Part shown: in pieces, positions 36,826-37,690 of the stretch
Numbering within the stretch: position 1 is the stretch's first letter
Layout: each line of letters begins with the position of its first letter
NCBI GenBank assembly: GCA_027306885.1
Contig: DAHUYV010000033.1
Span: 1 to 37,690 of the forward strand
DNA: 37,690 nt
Source: Candidatus Dormiibacterota bacterium
GTDB taxonomy: Bacteria; Chloroflexota; Dormibacteria; Aeolococcales; Bog-877
Reading direction: 5' to 3'
The notes under the pieces: model-generated
Database searches by the model: none
What the model saw: only the letters and a program-made list of their open reading frames with translations
What the model was told of the DNA's origin: nothing
Position numbers and translations under genes: made by a program

Positions 36826-37397
36826 CAGCTGGCGCTCGGGCTGGGTGAGGGGTTAGCCGATGGACTGGGCGTCGCCGCCGGGCTTGGACTGGGACTCGGC
36901 GTCGGACTTGGGGTCCCCGTGGGACTGGGGGTCGCCGTCGGGTTTGAAGTCGTAGTCGCACTGGGCGCCGCCGGGGCAGCGGAGGTCGGGGTTGGCGATG
37001 GGGTAGACCCCACCTTCGGGGCCACGGCCGCGCTCGAGGTGGAGGTGGGTGGCGGCTCTCTGAGGGTGACCTGCTGGGAAGCCGCTGTCGAACTGAAGAG
37101 CGAGGTGGTGGGGCTCAGCGCCGAGTCGATCGCGATGATGGGAGCGGAGAGCAGGACCGCGACCGCCAGTAGCGGAAGCAGGGCACGGCGGAGGTCCCAT
37201 CGGCGCCGCCGCGGTCCGGGGACAAAAGGGCGAGGAGTCCGCTCACCGAACGCGAGCACACTTTCCGACCGGCGCCAGGGATGGGGCGTCGGCGTTTCGG
37301 CGCCTGGCCTCTCTGGCGCACCTCGCACTTCTACTTGGCCCAAACCATCCTCCACCAATGGAGGTCCGACACCCCTAGCCCATGGCCCTACGTCCAC
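36825..37397 (-). CDS. Membrane-anchored Pro/Ser/Thr-rich protein of the SipW/TasA-like operon
   Basis: RRRRWDLRRALLPLLAVAVLLSAPIIAIDSALSPTTSLFSSTAASQQVTL then SPTPSPSPSPAATPSPSANPSPSPSAS; TGA/ATG overlap (TGATG) with sipW. Start codon uncertain. Confidence 0.68.
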   Translation of the reverse strand: MDVGPWARGVGPPLVEDGLGQVEVRGAPERPGAETPTPHPWRRSESVLAFGERTPRPFVPGPRRRRWDLRRALLPLLAVAVLLSAPIIAIDSALSPTTSLFSSTAASQQVTLREPPPTSTSSAAVAPKVGSTPSPTPTSAAPAAPSATTTSNPTATPSPTGTPSPTPSPSPSPAATPSPSANPSPSPSAS

Positions 37398-37444
37398 AGG
37401 GCCGTGTGTCAGTAGGCTTCTGGCCTCTCCTTCCAGCCACCGTT

Positions 37445-37473
37445 ATTTTACTCGGGCCACAAGGTTCCGGAAC
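37445..37473 (-). promoter_or_regulatory. Possible promoter of the surface-protein operon
   Basis: AT-rich patch on the minus strand with TAAAAT (37450-37445) and a weak upstream TTCCGG, just before the PST-rich ORF. Confidence 0.3.
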
Positions 37474-37500
37474 GGGGATTGACGGTCTCGTCACATTGGG

Positions 37501-37690
37501 TCAGTGGCAGTTGGACGCCGTCGAGGTGAGGAAGATCAGGATCACGGCGATCAGGTTGAAGGAGGCGTGCAGGGCCATCCCCGGGTAGAGGGAGCGGGTC
37601 CGCTGGTACACCAGCGCCAGCGCCACCCCGGCGATGAAGAGTGACGGTCCCAGCAGCAGGATCGACCCGCCCACCGAGAGGCTGTGGGCG
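37501..37690 (-). CDS. CPBP (CAAX/ABI-like) intramembrane protease, C-terminal fragment (truncated at the window edge)
   Basis: Open minus-strand frame ending TGA at 37503-37501: ...AHSLSVGGSILLLGPSLFIAGVALALVYQRTRSLYPGMALHASFNLIAVILIFLTSTASNCH*; HASFN matches the CPBP HxxxN motif. Absent from the ORF track because its start is outside the window. Confidence 0.7.
   Translation of the reverse strand, partial: AHSLSVGGSILLLGPSLFIAGVALALVYQRTRSLYPGMALHASFNLIAVILIFLTSTASNCH

Noticed and set aside
36840-36990. CRISPR or minisatellite array
   Set aside because: The repetitive pattern is degenerate and in frame with an (S/T)P-rich protein tail; no regular repeat-spacer structure.

Overview
High-GC bacterial chromosomal window, densely coding, with no integrase, transposase, CRISPR array, rRNA or confident tRNA seen. 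Left part: beta-lactamase-like serine hydrolase, SPFH/stomatin protein plus a tiny NfeD-type OB-fold ORF, YchF GTPase, HAD (Cof) phosphatase and a DEAD-box helicase. Centre: a minus-strand amino-acid operon, small ORF-ilvB-ilvN-ilvC-leuA-leuB-(gap)-leuC-leuD-pheA. It is preceded by a readable attenuation region: sigma70-like promoter, 27-codon leader peptide with clustered Leu/Val/Ile codons, and an intrinsic terminator. ilvD lies apart on the plus strand. Next come a TetR/MFS efflux pair with an operator-overlapped promoter, three ABC-2 exporters (one with PadR), a BtuF-like binding protein and an SbcCD/YhaN-like pair whose SMC-like subunit carries two internal hydrophobic segments. A divergent 800-aa transketolase-family protein follows. 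Right part: a lower-GC surface-protein operon with a SipW-type signal peptidase, a TasA/camelysin-like protein fused to an extra C-terminal domain, a second secreted protein with a sortase-like tail, and a Pro/Ser/Thr-rich membrane-anchored protein. This operon and the ilv attenuator with its 63-aa ORF are the best candidates for undescribed biology. All family calls come from reading motifs in the translations; no database search was possible.
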